A stretch of DNA of 36,155 bases from Bacteroidota bacterium (GCA_003045865.1 PZPB01000022.1:1-36155); one strand, 5' to 3'. Positions 8,406 to 18,164 are shown, counted from the stretch's first letter. The notes: generated by a model from the letters alone, not told the origin. Made by a program: numbers and translations.

Positions 8406-9858
8406 TGTTGAAAATATCACCGATTAATGCTTCTACCTCGCCTGCGTTTTTATCGAAACGGTGTAGCTCTAAACAAAAGAAAACCTGAGAAATTTTGGAG
8501 TTGCGACGGCGTACTGCAGCTACCACATCCGAGCTGCCATTCCATCCGCGGAAGCGCGTTATTTGCGCGCGATAAAAGTTTTGCGCATCTGCGGAAGCAA
8601 TCATCGGTACTACACCAAATTCTACACTCGTAGGATTTAAAGAAGGTAAGGTTGGGTTAACTAAAGGCACCAAAGCACTATCGCTTACAATTCTAGCCTG
8701 ACTGCTAGGAATGGTTGAAAGCACAGTAGCATCGATGGGATACACCGAACGAATTTCGCTAATATCTTGAGTGGTGGTAAAAAGAGTAGTAAGAAAGTAG
8801 TTGCCACCGGCATCGGTAAAGCGCTGAATAACGGGCGCGAGGTAATCGATTAAAGGCTTTTCGTCGCCTGTTACCGTATTGCGGAAATTAGTAGCCGATA
8901 GATTTAAAAAGGCGTTTTTGTACTGCAAGAAAATAAGCTGAACAGTAGGGTCGAAATATTTAGGCATATTGGCTCCTTGCTGGGCGCCAACATTGAGAAG
9001 GTCGTAAGAAATAGAATTTGCGTTTAAATAGCCCTTGTATTCGGCGGTGGTACTTTCACCATGACCCGAGAACCAAAGGGTTTTTACGCCGGGCGTTTTA
9101 CCGCGGAAGTAAAATACTTCGCTGGTATCTACGAGGCTAATGGCATCGGCAATGTCGATAGAGCGCACGTAAAGTCGGTTGCTATCGTTTACACGCAGGC
9201 CATTGAGATTAATGGGAGCGGCAGCTGTGGAAGTGCCGTAATAAATTTGAGAAAGGGCTTCACCGGTAGTGATGCTTGTATCGGGTAATAAGGTTATTAA
9301 ATTTTGGTTGCGATCGATACTCTGCCAATCGCCATTGTTTACTTTAATCTGCACATCTTTTAAACTTTCATTACCATCGGGGTCGGTGGCATTCCAGAAA
9401 AAAGTAGCGGCAATAAAAGCGGTGTCTCCGGGTCCACGGTCATCTAAAAAGGCAGCCGAGGGTGGAGTGTTAATAAGGGGCACGCGCAAATAGGCGGGCG
9501 TTTGATCAGTTAATCCATCATTATCAATGGCACGAACATAAAAGTTGATATCTACCGAATCTTGCCCAGCAGGAATATCAAAAACAAAGGTGGAATCTTG
9601 TTGGGTAGTATATACCCAATTTACTTCATCGAGTGAAAACTCATAGGCTTCCACGTAGCCGTCGAGGTCGGTGCCAAACCAGCTAAGCTTTACCGAAGAG
9701 TTTAAGCGGTTGGGGCCGCTGAGGTTTATGGCTTCAAAACTAAGCTGGGTTTCAGGCGCACTTTGTCCTGTGATTTCCCCTTTACGGCAGGCGCTAAATA
9801 GCATGATGCTAAGAAGAGCGACGCTTAGAATAGTGTAAATGTGGCGCATAAACTTCAT
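8392..9858 (-). CDS. Exported lipoprotein with Ig/FN3-like domains
   Basis: 488 residues with a lipoprotein signal (LFSACRKG, lipidated C24). Two Ig/fibronectin-like segments follow: one around 35-125 (KLSWFGTDLDGYVEAYEFSL) and one around 130-250 (FFWNATDPDGNESLKDVQI). The C-terminal half (about 255-488) contains an alpha/beta-looking region beginning KTLWFSGHGES, which I cannot assign. It is probably a surface-exposed lipoprotein partner of the TonB receptor, whose start it overlaps. Its own start lies only about 11 bases after the T-tract of a terminator-like hairpin, so its transcription depends on readthrough or on a promoter inside that short gap. The methionine at residue 4 is an alternative start. 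Confidence 0.78.
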   Translation of the reverse strand: MKFMRHIYTILSVALLSIMLFSACRKGEITGQSAPETQLSFEAINLSGPNRLNSSVKLSWFGTDLDGYVEAYEFSLDEVNWVYTTQQDSTFVFDIPAGQDSVDINFYVRAIDNDGLTDQTPAYLRVPLINTPPSAAFLDDRGPGDTAFIAATFFWNATDPDGNESLKDVQIKVNNGDWQSIDRNQNLITLLPDTSITTGEALSQIYYGTSTAAAPINLNGLRVNDSNRLYVRSIDIADAISLVDTSEVFYFRGKTPGVKTLWFSGHGESTTAEYKGYLNANSISYDLLNVGAQQGANMPKYFDPTVQLIFLQYKNAFLNLSATNFRNTVTGDEKPLIDYLAPVIQRFTDAGGNYFLTTLFTTTQDISEIRSVYPIDATVLSTIPSSQARIVSDSALVPLVNPTLPSLNPTSVEFGVVPMIASADAQNFYRAQITRFRGWNGSSDVVAAVRRRNSKISQVFFCLELHRFDKNAGEVEALIGDIFNNEFQ

Positions 9859-9869
9859 CTATAAAAATG

Positions 9870-9898
9870 AAAAAAGGAGGAAGCCGAAGCCTCCTCCC
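9870..9898 (-). terminator. Intrinsic terminator or attenuator between two operon genes
   Basis: On the minus strand a GC-rich hairpin (GGAGGAGGC, loop TTCG, GCTTCCTCC) is followed by six Ts (9875 down to 9870). It sits just after the stop of the 740-residue gene and about 11 bases before the next start. The UUCG-type loop makes it very stable. Confidence 0.85.
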
Positions 9899-9908
9899 TT
9901 GAAAAAAA

Positions 9909-12131
9909 TTATTTACTAATTACAATTCTTTCGGTGCTAAGCAAGCTTGCATTTGCATCTTTAACTTGAAGAACATAAATACCCGCTGCAATGGCAGTAA
10001 GATTCATCTCTATGCGGTTAGAAGCTACAGAAGTGCTTACCAAACGTCCGTTCATATCGTATAAAGCGGCTTGAACATTTTCTCCATTGGCAGAAATGAT
10101 GTTCAATAGGTTTTGTGCAGGATTAGGGAAAATCGCTAAATCTGCGGTAGCCACTTCGTTAAGACTTACGTTGGTAGGAACGTTACAACCAGTTGTGTCG
10201 ATAGCTACATTAAGGCCTACGATATCGAAGTTATTACGAGGTAATAATTTGTAGTTACCGAAGCTGTACCATAAAATTCCGTGCATGGCATCCATGTCCA
10301 TAGAAGTGTTGGTAATAACAGCAGGAACTTGCAGTGTACCATCGTTAGTAACATAGCTGCTATCGGTAATTAAACTTACGTGAAGACTAGAAGTAGCAGA
10401 ACCACCTGCCTGACGACCAGCTAATACACGCGAAGATTGGCTTGGGCCAAAACTTGGATCGGTACCAATGCGGTATTCTGCGAAACCAGCATTTTCGTCG
10501 GTAATGTAAACCTTGCCACCGTTAGGGTTTTGGTAAGATACCAACATACCTTCGTACATTTCCATATCTAAATTAGCATCACTAGGATCGATAGGAGTAG
10601 GCATAATCGTCATGCTACCGGCTAAACCAATATAGCTATCTACATTTAAGTACGTTACACCAAAGGTTTCTTGAATTTGACCGGTAACAGAAAGCATTTG
10701 ATCGCGGTAAACATTGTCTAAATCTTGGTTAGGAATTAAAGCAATACCAGCGAAAATAGAATCGCTTGGGTCTTGCAAGTAAACGTACTCTAAGTCGCAA
10801 TCTCTGCGGGCTGAAGTTACATATCCCGTTACGGTTACCGTTTGTCCAACGAATACACTTTCGCCTGTGCCATTACCGCTGTACTGAAGATCGAAGATTT
10901 TTAAGCCATTATCGCGTACGGTATAGTGGTTGAAATATGGATTTGCTTGACTGCTTGGGCTAACTGGGAAAGTTACCGCAGAACCATCATTGTCAACAGC
11001 GCGAATCCAGTAGCGTACTAATGTACCATCTGCTTGAGCAGGAATGTAAAATTCGTAAGTACTTCCTGATACAAGGTTCATATTAGCGGAACTGAATGAA
11101 CCAGACATCATGCTGCTATTGGCACTCCAGTAAATTTCTAAAGTATCAATTGTACCATCTGCATCCACAACATCGGCGCTCACTAAAACAGAATCGCTGC
11201 TGCTAACTAATGGCGGGAAGGTAAACACATTGCTAATTGCTGGAGCAGATGCACCTACTTGGTAATGACTGTCATCGAATGGGTTAAGTTCATAACCACG
11301 GCCAGTTCCACCGGTACAGCCATTCGCGCTGTGACGAACAATACCTCTAATAGAAGAGTAGAAAGTACCTACAGAAGGAGCAACGAATGATCCAGTTCCA
11401 GTGGTAGATGGTGTGTTAGGGTTAACTACCGTGTGCGAAGGCGTGCGTTGCGCTAAGAAACGGTCACTTACGTTTAATACGTTTCCGTTGGCATCTTGAA
11501 TATCGAAGCTCACGCGTGATCCGCTAAACGGAGTAACTTGAACTACAGTAACGTTTTGTAATTCTACAAAGCCGTTTTGCCAGTATTCACCAGTTGTAAC
11601 TATGTTTACACGGTTATTATCGTTAAGATCTCCCACGGTTAGTTGCTTTGGAACGAAAGCCGAAGGAGCTAAATCGCCAGAAGTTAAAAGGGTTACGGAG
11701 TTTACATCTAAAGTGGTAAACTGCGTGTTGCCATCAAACTGCTGTACAATACCGGTAACTTCTACTTTATCTCCTTGAAAAAGAGCGGTAAAACCTGGAA
11801 TCGGCTGTAAGTTTCCAGCGGCATCAGAGTAAACACCCATTACTTCCATTCCACTTAATGAATCAACCACGCCGTTTGAAGCGGTGTCAATCATGTAAAT
11901 GAAAGGACGGTTGCCACCTTGTACAGATCCTGAAGCTACTTCAGAAAGACCGCCATCGGTAACAACATGAGCACGGAAACGAACAGTATCTCCTAAGTAA
12001 GAGGAGCTGTCGTTGCAAGCCGCTAAGTCAATAGGAGCATTAATTTGTTTAATGCTCACTAAGGGGTAAGATTGCCCGTAAAGGGAGACCGCTGTGAACA
12101 CGGTTGCTAAGAGGGTAAAAATTCTCTTCAT
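9909..12131 (-). CDS. Secreted OB-fold-like protein with T9SS type-A sorting domain
   Basis: 740 residues: signal peptide (ends SLYGQ, residue 20), then an OB-fold-like beta module (about 45-150: GDTVRFRAHVV and GDKVEVTGIVQQFDG), a second related stretch (about 160-265), an Ig-like segment (about 290-395), another OB-like module (about 405-520: VGQTVTVTGYVTS and DQMLSVTGQI), and a T9SS type-A sorting domain (about 660-740: AIFPNPAQNLLNI to IYVLQVKD). OB modules of this kind accompany extracellular nucleases, but no nuclease active site is recognisable here. It lies 11 bases downstream of the 726-residue gene and is followed by a strong terminator. It could bind or present nucleic acid or another ligand at the surface; function is inferred only. 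Confidence 0.82.
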   Translation of the reverse strand: MKRIFTLLATVFTAVSLYGQSYPLVSIKQINAPIDLAACNDSSSYLGDTVRFRAHVVTDGGLSEVASGSVQGGNRPFIYMIDTASNGVVDSLSGMEVMGVYSDAAGNLQPIPGFTALFQGDKVEVTGIVQQFDGNTQFTTLDVNSVTLLTSGDLAPSAFVPKQLTVGDLNDNNRVNIVTTGEYWQNGFVELQNVTVVQVTPFSGSRVSFDIQDANGNVLNVSDRFLAQRTPSHTVVNPNTPSTTGTGSFVAPSVGTFYSSIRGIVRHSANGCTGGTGRGYELNPFDDSHYQVGASAPAISNVFTFPPLVSSSDSVLVSADVVDADGTIDTLEIYWSANSSMMSGSFSSANMNLVSGSTYEFYIPAQADGTLVRYWIRAVDNDGSAVTFPVSPSSQANPYFNHYTVRDNGLKIFDLQYSGNGTGESVFVGQTVTVTGYVTSARRDCDLEYVYLQDPSDSIFAGIALIPNQDLDNVYRDQMLSVTGQIQETFGVTYLNVDSYIGLAGSMTIMPTPIDPSDANLDMEMYEGMLVSYQNPNGGKVYITDENAGFAEYRIGTDPSFGPSQSSRVLAGRQAGGSATSSLHVSLITDSSYVTNDGTLQVPAVITNTSMDMDAMHGILWYSFGNYKLLPRNNFDIVGLNVAIDTTGCNVPTNVSLNEVATADLAIFPNPAQNLLNIISANGENVQAALYDMNGRLVSTSVASNRIEMNLTAIAAGIYVLQVKDANASLLSTERIVISK

Positions 12132-12142
12132 TGATTTTGGGT

Positions 12143-14323
12143 TTATTTAATTATCACAAATTTTCCGGTGAAACTCTCACCGCTATTTAAATCTTCTACT
12201 GAATACATATATAAGCCACGGCTAATTATCTGGCTTTCGCTCGATAGTAAATCCCAGGCATGCTCGCCTCCGGAGAAACGGTTTTCGCCTGCATCTTCGG
12301 CGCCGAAAGTTCTAAACCAACGGGTATCGGAACCATCGTAGGCTTCGTCGTGACGAATTTCGTCGATAAAGTCGCCGCCTACCGTGTACACTCTAATGAT
12401 GCATCGCGCGGGTAAATTGGCGAAAATCAATTTGCGACTTTCTTCTTGGAAGTTCGATTGGCCTTCCCAGGCAGAACCGTAATAATAAGGGTTAGGATAC
12501 ACGAAAGGTGCATTTTTATCCATATTATCATTGGCACCCCTTCCTGCGAAAGCACGGTAATTATTGGCTAAAAAGCTCGACTCTAAAGACTCTAAATTAC
12601 TTTCAGGATTACCTTCGTCGAAAGCCGTTACCGCTACTGCATATTGCCAGCCATTGGGAATGTTTTCGAGGGTATATTTATAGTGATAGGCGTTAGTGTC
12701 TCCTTCAAAATAAAGGGGCTCTGCAAGTTTAATACTGCCAAAACCACTTTCGTAGAAGAGCTTATTACCGGCCTTATCGTATTGGGCAGCTAAGCTGAAA
12801 TCGCGCGCTAAATCGGGTACTCCCGTTACGTCAAAACCTAATTTAGAAAGGTAAACACGGTAACCTTCAAAGTCTTCTCGGTTGGAGATGGGGTCGATAG
12901 ATTTTTCGGCATTGTCTGACCAGTAAATTTCAATTTTAGAATCGCTCGGTTCAACGCGAGTGCGCGGAATATTGGGAGGGCTAGGTAAGATGAAACGGGT
13001 AATTTTTCCGTCGCCATCATTGTCTTCGCCGGCATCTAAAAGTCCATTAAAATTACGGTCTTCGCCATTGTAAGCTTGTTGCGCCCAACCCGCATTAGCA
13101 ATTAAATTCTTTCGCTGAACTTCGTTATTCTCTTGGTTAGGATTGCCATCTTCGTTTTTCTTGGCAAATACAAAAGCGAAGGAAACTTCAATTACATCAC
13201 CGGGAGCGAATTCTTCGAAAGGTCCAGCCGAGATAAGGTCGGAACGGTTACCCGCGGCATTCAATTCTGCTTGAAAATCGCGGCCATTGCAGTTGGGCGC
13301 CAAAGGATTGGTCCAACATGGATTTTGATTTAAGCCTTGCTCCATTTTCTGGTAGCGATCGTTTTCCGATTGGGGAAAAGCATAGTCGGCGTTAAAATCG
13401 TTAAAAACCCAAGCATTGTAATTGAGTAGGAAGTTATCTAGTTCCCAGCTTCCGCTGATGGGGTTGTAGCTAGAATCTAAGTCAGGATGATGAAAACCGT
13501 TTTTATCGACTGCTCCTAAAAACTTCTGACCGACATAGCTTTCGGTAAAACCTAAGTCGCCTGCGGCATCATAACAATAGGCGAGGTGTAAAGAGTCCAT
13601 AAAACCATTGCCACCACGGTTGTAAAAAGCAGCACCGCCCGCTCCAGCTGCGGTAATATTAATGTTACGTACAACCGTGTTATTCCATAAAGCGGTGTAA
13701 ACATCTTGATAGGTATTGGAACCTTCGTTGGTGAATTTCAGGTTTACAATTACCATGAAATCGGTGAAGCTATAGTTCCAGTTATAGGTTTCCATTTGCA
13801 CCTTCACATTCATAGGGCGGTTATGGTCGCTAATGGGAATTTGCGTTCCGGGTACTACAATGCTTTTATCGCTGAAAGTGGCAATATAATCTTGGTGCGA
13901 TACGGCATTAGGAGAAAAATAACGACTGTCGAATAGGGAGCTTTTTTCTTGCAAGCTGCGCTCGGCCCCCGCAATAGAGGTGTCGATGGAAAATTCAAAA
14001 CCGCCACGTCCTGGGGCATAACCTTGGGGTGCATCGTAGGCCGAGGTAGAAACGACTACTTGTCCGCCGTTTTCTTTGCCGCCAATCCAAATACCGCCTT
14101 CAAATACATGTTCAACACCAGAGCCAGCTGGGTACTCACCGCTAGGGTCGCCGGTGCCATCGCGGTAACCACGAAAAGCGTTACCGAAGGTGCCAATATT
14201 GGTTACATTCAAGCGTACGTTACTGGCATTGGTGGTTTTTTCTTGAAAGCTAGCTTGACCACTTAAACCTAAATTTAGGGCTAGAATACTGAGACAGAGA
14301 GTTGCGAATCTTAGCGATTTCAT
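12143..14323 (-). CDS. Large secreted protein with T9SS-type C-terminus
   Basis: 726 residues with a signal peptide (ends GLSGQ, residue 22). The N-terminal half has aromatic, Gly/Asn-rich strands beginning VRLNVTNIGTFGNAFRGY. Around 412-435 is an acidic Asp/Asn-Gly stretch (DRNFNGLLDAGEDNDGDGK) resembling calcium-binding type-3/EF-hand-like loops. A fibronectin-like segment follows (about 460-590, EIYWSDNAEKS and EGYRVYLSK), then a FlgD-like/T9SS-type C-terminal fold (about 605-726: FVYPNPYY, IIRVYTVGGDFI, GLYMYSVED, GKFVIIK). It should be exported by T9SS. The upstream nuclease-like gene stops inside its start codon (14320-14323), so the two are coupled. No catalytic motif is recognised; a structural or binding surface protein is the best guess. 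Confidence 0.8.
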   Translation of the reverse strand: MKSLRFATLCLSILALNLGLSGQASFQEKTTNASNVRLNVTNIGTFGNAFRGYRDGTGDPSGEYPAGSGVEHVFEGGIWIGGKENGGQVVVSTSAYDAPQGYAPGRGGFEFSIDTSIAGAERSLQEKSSLFDSRYFSPNAVSHQDYIATFSDKSIVVPGTQIPISDHNRPMNVKVQMETYNWNYSFTDFMVIVNLKFTNEGSNTYQDVYTALWNNTVVRNINITAAGAGGAAFYNRGGNGFMDSLHLAYCYDAAGDLGFTESYVGQKFLGAVDKNGFHHPDLDSSYNPISGSWELDNFLLNYNAWVFNDFNADYAFPQSENDRYQKMEQGLNQNPCWTNPLAPNCNGRDFQAELNAAGNRSDLISAGPFEEFAPGDVIEVSFAFVFAKKNEDGNPNQENNEVQRKNLIANAGWAQQAYNGEDRNFNGLLDAGEDNDGDGKITRFILPSPPNIPRTRVEPSDSKIEIYWSDNAEKSIDPISNREDFEGYRVYLSKLGFDVTGVPDLARDFSLAAQYDKAGNKLFYESGFGSIKLAEPLYFEGDTNAYHYKYTLENIPNGWQYAVAVTAFDEGNPESNLESLESSFLANNYRAFAGRGANDNMDKNAPFVYPNPYYYGSAWEGQSNFQEESRKLIFANLPARCIIRVYTVGGDFIDEIRHDEAYDGSDTRWFRTFGAEDAGENRFSGGEHAWDLLSSESQIISRGLYMYSVEDLNSGESFTGKFVIIK

Positions 14324-15621
14324 GGTACAATAACTTTTCTTGATTCTCTAAAATCTTTGCCATTACTAAGGCTAATAAGATAAATGCCTTTAGGCCACGT
14401 GGAACAGTTGATGCTTAAATTTCGGCTCGCTTTACTTCTTAGCTGACGCACCACCTTTCCACTTAAGTCCAAAATGGTAATACTTAAGGTTTCTTCGCTT
14501 AAACGGCCTTTGAGACTAATTTCAATATTTTGTTGAGCGGGGTTTACAAATGACCAGGAATTTTTCATTTGGTCAAAACTATTTTCTCCTAGGCCAGAAA
14601 CAGCGGCTTCTAGCTCCATAATTACGGGTAGGTGATCGCTGAAATTGTACAAAGCGGACGAAATATAGCTCGGTACCGAAATATTATTAGAGTTAATCGA
14701 ACCATTAAAGAATGACCCATCTTGGCCCAGACCATAATAATTGGTGAAGCTTACTTTATGAGTGTTATTGATAATGGCATCAGAGCTTAAAATAAAGTCG
14801 AAACGATCGTCCATACCTCCGCCGCTAAAGCAACCCGAAGAAGAAGAGTGAGTGCTTTGGGTATGCACAGTGGCAAAATTGCTATTGTTGTTCCAGCTGC
14901 CCAATTGGTTTTCGGGGTCGTTAAAGCTAATAGAGGGTTGAGGGCTATAGTTTACTAAATTTTGAAAGGCGCTTTCGCTAGATGTGTAGACATTAAGATC
15001 GCCGGCAAAAAGTAAATTATCGATGCTAACATTACTATCGATATAACTCATTACTGCGGCAGTGGCTTTTTCTCTTTCGGCTCTTTCGGCACTGCCATTA
15101 CCCGCTTTTAGGTGCGCCACGAAAATACCAATAAAGGCGGTATCAACTCCTGGCTGACCGAGGGCGGCATCTTTTACGTAAAGGCGGTAATAGTCAATCG
15201 GTCGTATTAAAGGGAAGTTGTTTAAATCGAAGGTAACCGCATCTTGAAAGTCGAGTACTAGTTTTTCGTTATTGAAGAACATCATATTAGCTATACTCGA
15301 GTTACCCGCGAAATTGCTGCCGGCGCGGCTGAAATGACTAATGCCATCTACATTTAAAATATCGCGCAATACAATGAGGGGATTAACGCCAATGGCACCA
15401 AATTCATTTACCACTAAAAGGTCGGGAGCGGCGTAGGCAACAATGTTTTTTAGATCATTATCTCTTTGTAAACTTCCTACGGTATGCGTGCAGGGGGCCG
15501 AATTTGTCTTGTACCACATCAAGTTATAAGTCATAACCTTAATGCTTTCAACTTGAGCAAAACCTTGCAGCGAAAGGGCTACAAATAACAACGATAGAAC
15601 ACTTTTAAACATAGCCTTCAT
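14320..15621 (-). CDS. Secreted DNase I-like endonuclease/phosphatase with T9SS domain
   Basis: 433 residues: signal peptide (ends GFAQ), an endonuclease/exonuclease/phosphatase domain (about 25-335), and a T9SS type-A sorting domain (about 355-433, ending SRKVIVP). The catalytic signature of the fold is largely intact: TYNLMWY with N33, NE at 72-73 for the metal-binding glutamate, VAHLKAG with H170, AGDLNVY with D208 and N210, RFDFIL (273-278), and FSDH with D329/H330. It should cleave phosphodiester or phosphomonoester bonds outside the cell; DNA, RNA and phosphorylated lipids or sugars are all possible. It is first of the 15621-3282 run and overlaps the next gene by ATGA. A near-match promoter box lies 8 bases upstream. 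Confidence 0.9.
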   Translation of the reverse strand: MKAMFKSVLSLLFVALSLQGFAQVESIKVMTYNLMWYKTNSAPCTHTVGSLQRDNDLKNIVAYAAPDLLVVNEFGAIGVNPLIVLRDILNVDGISHFSRAGSNFAGNSSIANMMFFNNEKLVLDFQDAVTFDLNNFPLIRPIDYYRLYVKDAALGQPGVDTAFIGIFVAHLKAGNGSAERAEREKATAAVMSYIDSNVSIDNLLFAGDLNVYTSSESAFQNLVNYSPQPSISFNDPENQLGSWNNNSNFATVHTQSTHSSSSGCFSGGGMDDRFDFILSSDAIINNTHKVSFTNYYGLGQDGSFFNGSINSNNISVPSYISSALYNFSDHLPVIMELEAAVSGLGENSFDQMKNSWSFVNPAQQNIEISLKGRLSEETLSITILDLSGKVVRQLRSKASRNLSINCSTWPKGIYLISLSNGKDFRESRKVIVP

Positions 15622-15629
15622 TTGGGGCG

Positions 15630-15637
15630 CGAAGATA
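15630..15637 (-). promoter_or_regulatory. Possible -7 box before the secreted nuclease gene
   Basis: TATCTTCG on the minus strand differs from TAnnTTTG at one base and lies 8 bases upstream of the ATG at 15621. No convincing -33 element is seen, and the AsmA-like gene ends only 48 bases upstream, so co-transcription is an alternative. Confidence 0.3.
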
Positions 15638-15669
15638 CAAAAGCCACCACATCTAATGTTAGCTTAATC

Positions 15670-18117
15670 TTAATTATCGTCGTCTTCATCCCATTCAAAC
15701 TGTAGGCCGGTTCCTTTTTTCTTAGGCTCTTCTTTTTTTAGGATTTTCTTAAGCTCTTCTTTTTGCTTCTGTAGATCTGTTTGTAAGGCTTTTCCGAGTT
15801 CTTGGGCTTCTACTTTTAGGGAAGGATTGTCTACGGTGCCGACAATACTAATGGGTACACGGTGATCATCATCGCGTTCTTCCACTTTTAAAAACTCGTC
15901 AAATTCACTGTTTTTAGCCTGGGCTTTGCGCTTGCTAAAGAGAACGTCGCTTAGGCGTAAGCGGATTAAATAATCAATTTCATTTTCAAAACTGTGGCTG
16001 CCACTTAGCTCCATATTAAGCACATTGCTACTTATGGTCATTTCGGGAATGCTAATTAATCCCTGATCTATACTAATGGTATTGGTGAGCTTATTGAAAC
16101 GAACATCTTTTAACTCATCCACATCGGCGAAGCGCGAAAGCGCAAGCATAGGTTCGTAATCTTTTAAGCGGCCTTGGTCGATAGACATGCTTGAACTTAG
16201 TTTTAAGCTGTTTACATCAAGGCTTAAAGTGGGGCTTAGTTGGGCACTAAAGCTAGATACGCTGCTTAATCGTCCTGATAATTCTTCGGCGGTTATCGTT
16301 TCTTGTCCAAAGTTCTCGAAGCTTTTAAAGATGGACTCAATCTGCAAATCAGCGGTTTGCAACTGGGCGTTGAGCTGGTATTGTACTCGATTACTTAGGT
16401 CTAAATTAAAGGCACCTTCATAACTTCCTTCATCTGCTAAGAGCGAAATATCTTCCCCTTTAATGAGGTTTTCACTCACAATTAATCGTCCCTTAAGCAT
16501 TTTAGCAGAGAAGTTTTGGTAGCTGAAGGCTTTCAGTTTTAAACTAAAGTTGGCTTGCAGGCGGCGCGCGAATTCAATATTGCTAGTATTACCTGACGGT
16601 TCCTCTGTTTGTTGAACAAAATCTTCTAGGGCAATTTGATTGCTCTGTAATTCGGCATTTAATCCTAAAATGGCATCTTCTAAAAGTAAGTAAGACCAAA
16701 GATTAGTGATGTTTCCGTTTAGTAAAATATCGCTCTCGCCCGTTTTAAAGCTTAAATTTTCAATGCGAATTTCATTGCCTTGGGCGCTTAATTTGCCGGT
16801 CAAGTCCTCAATATCTTGTACTAGATTTTTAGAAGAGATGCTAATCTCCTTGAGCTGAATAAAGCCTTCAATTTTAGAGGCTTGCAGTTCGGATTTAGAC
16901 CATTTCGCCCATTCTTTAAATTTGCCTTCAATTTGTAAATCTGCCGCCGCGCTGCCGCTAGAAATGTCGAGAGAATCGAAGGGTAAAAGTTTCAGCCATT
17001 CTTCTGCACTCAAATCGGCTTTAAGATGCAGGTCAATTTGTGGATGGATTAAGTTTTTAATGGAGCCAGTTAATGCAATAGACTCGTCGCCCTTTTTAAG
17101 TTCACGTAATTCCAAAACATCAGTATCACCTTCCGAACGGTAGGATCCTTTTAATACCAGGTTTTCAAAAATATATGGGCCTTGACGATAACTAAGGTTT
17201 TCTCCAGTAAAGGTTATGGATTGACGAAAGGGCTGGTTCTCAAAGTATTCAAATTGGTAATTAAGATTCATTGCTCCCGCGGCCAAAAAATCCCCCGGGA
17301 CTTTAAACCCTTGGTCTTGATATAATTTTAAGAGCGGTGAAAGTTCGAGCGCATCTGCCTGAGCGGAAAGAACCAAGCCTTCGGGTTCTATATTTAGGGC
17401 TAAATTGAAATTGAGCTCATCGGCGAGATTAAGGTCTTGCAGTTTTAGTTCTTGCTTTTCGCCAAAGTCTTGGTAGGTCCAAGCGCTAATAAAAGAAGTC
17501 GGTTTTGAAATATAAATTTCCTTTTGATATTGGATGTGATTTAAAAAGGCATCTATTTTTCCGTTTAAGTTGAGTTGCTGATCGCCTAAGGCGCCTTTAA
17601 AAAAGGCAGAATTTATATCGGCTCTAAGGTCGATGTCTTCATAGCGATCGCGGTAATTGAAGGCAATATTTTTTAGGAAAATCCCTGCGAGACTTAGCTT
17701 GGAATCGGAACTACTGTCGCTGCTGGAAAATATATCCCAGTTCTGTTTAGCGCCATATTTTTCTAGAGAAAGGCGTCCGTTTTCGAGACTTATATTTTCA
17801 ATATTTATGGAGCTACTTAAGATTTGCCACAGATCAAACTGCAAGTATAATGACTCTACACTAAAAAGAGTGTCTTTAAAGCCTTGGGCGCCAGGGCTAA
17901 AAACATTTTCCAGCTTAATGGCCGCTTGCGGAAATTTGGCAAGACTTAATTCTATGGCACCGACGCTAATAGGGGCTTTTAGATTTTGGTTTATGCTGTC
18001 TACAGCAAGGGCTTTAATATCGTCTTGACGATAATACAATAAGGCTACAAGCAGCGCCACCACGAGGCTTAGCGCTGCTGTAACTTTAAGAAAAAACTTA
18101 GTCAATTTTTTAATCAT
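15670..18117 (-). CDS. AsmA-like inner-membrane-anchored envelope protein
   Basis: 815 residues from the ATG at 18117 (a GTG directly upstream is less likely). One N-terminal transmembrane helix (about 7-28, rich in A, L and V) is followed by a long, repetitive beta-rich region with AsmA-type features: YYRQDDIKALAVDSIN after the anchor, repeated LNLNGKI, LTGSIKNL and LLNGNITNL strand motifs, and a C-terminal region around 640-760 (MELSGSHSFENEIDYLIRL) matching the AsmA-like C-terminal domain. The tail is highly charged (KEEPKKK, then DEDDDN). AsmA/VPS13-like proteins are thought to bridge the periplasm and move phospholipids, or to affect outer-membrane assembly. The gene sits upstream of the secreted nuclease and may be a separate unit. 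Confidence 0.85.
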   Translation of the reverse strand: MIKKLTKFFLKVTAALSLVVALLVALLYYRQDDIKALAVDSINQNLKAPISVGAIELSLAKFPQAAIKLENVFSPGAQGFKDTLFSVESLYLQFDLWQILSSSINIENISLENGRLSLEKYGAKQNWDIFSSSDSSSDSKLSLAGIFLKNIAFNYRDRYEDIDLRADINSAFFKGALGDQQLNLNGKIDAFLNHIQYQKEIYISKPTSFISAWTYQDFGEKQELKLQDLNLADELNFNLALNIEPEGLVLSAQADALELSPLLKLYQDQGFKVPGDFLAAGAMNLNYQFEYFENQPFRQSITFTGENLSYRQGPYIFENLVLKGSYRSEGDTDVLELRELKKGDESIALTGSIKNLIHPQIDLHLKADLSAEEWLKLLPFDSLDISSGSAAADLQIEGKFKEWAKWSKSELQASKIEGFIQLKEISISSKNLVQDIEDLTGKLSAQGNEIRIENLSFKTGESDILLNGNITNLWSYLLLEDAILGLNAELQSNQIALEDFVQQTEEPSGNTSNIEFARRLQANFSLKLKAFSYQNFSAKMLKGRLIVSENLIKGEDISLLADEGSYEGAFNLDLSNRVQYQLNAQLQTADLQIESIFKSFENFGQETITAEELSGRLSSVSSFSAQLSPTLSLDVNSLKLSSSMSIDQGRLKDYEPMLALSRFADVDELKDVRFNKLTNTISIDQGLISIPEMTISSNVLNMELSGSHSFENEIDYLIRLRLSDVLFSKRKAQAKNSEFDEFLKVEERDDDHRVPISIVGTVDNPSLKVEAQELGKALQTDLQKQKEELKKILKKEEPKKKGTGLQFEWDEDDDN

Positions 18118-18164
18118 CACCTATGTTCTTAAGCCAAACGAAAGAAAAACGGCTTCGGTATATT

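Noticed and set aside
13949..14266. Long plus-strand open frames inside the minus-strand operon, such as 105 codons here and 123 codons at 17657-18028
   Set aside because: They lie wholly opposite clear genes with motifs, have no signal of their own and follow from the codon use of the true strand.
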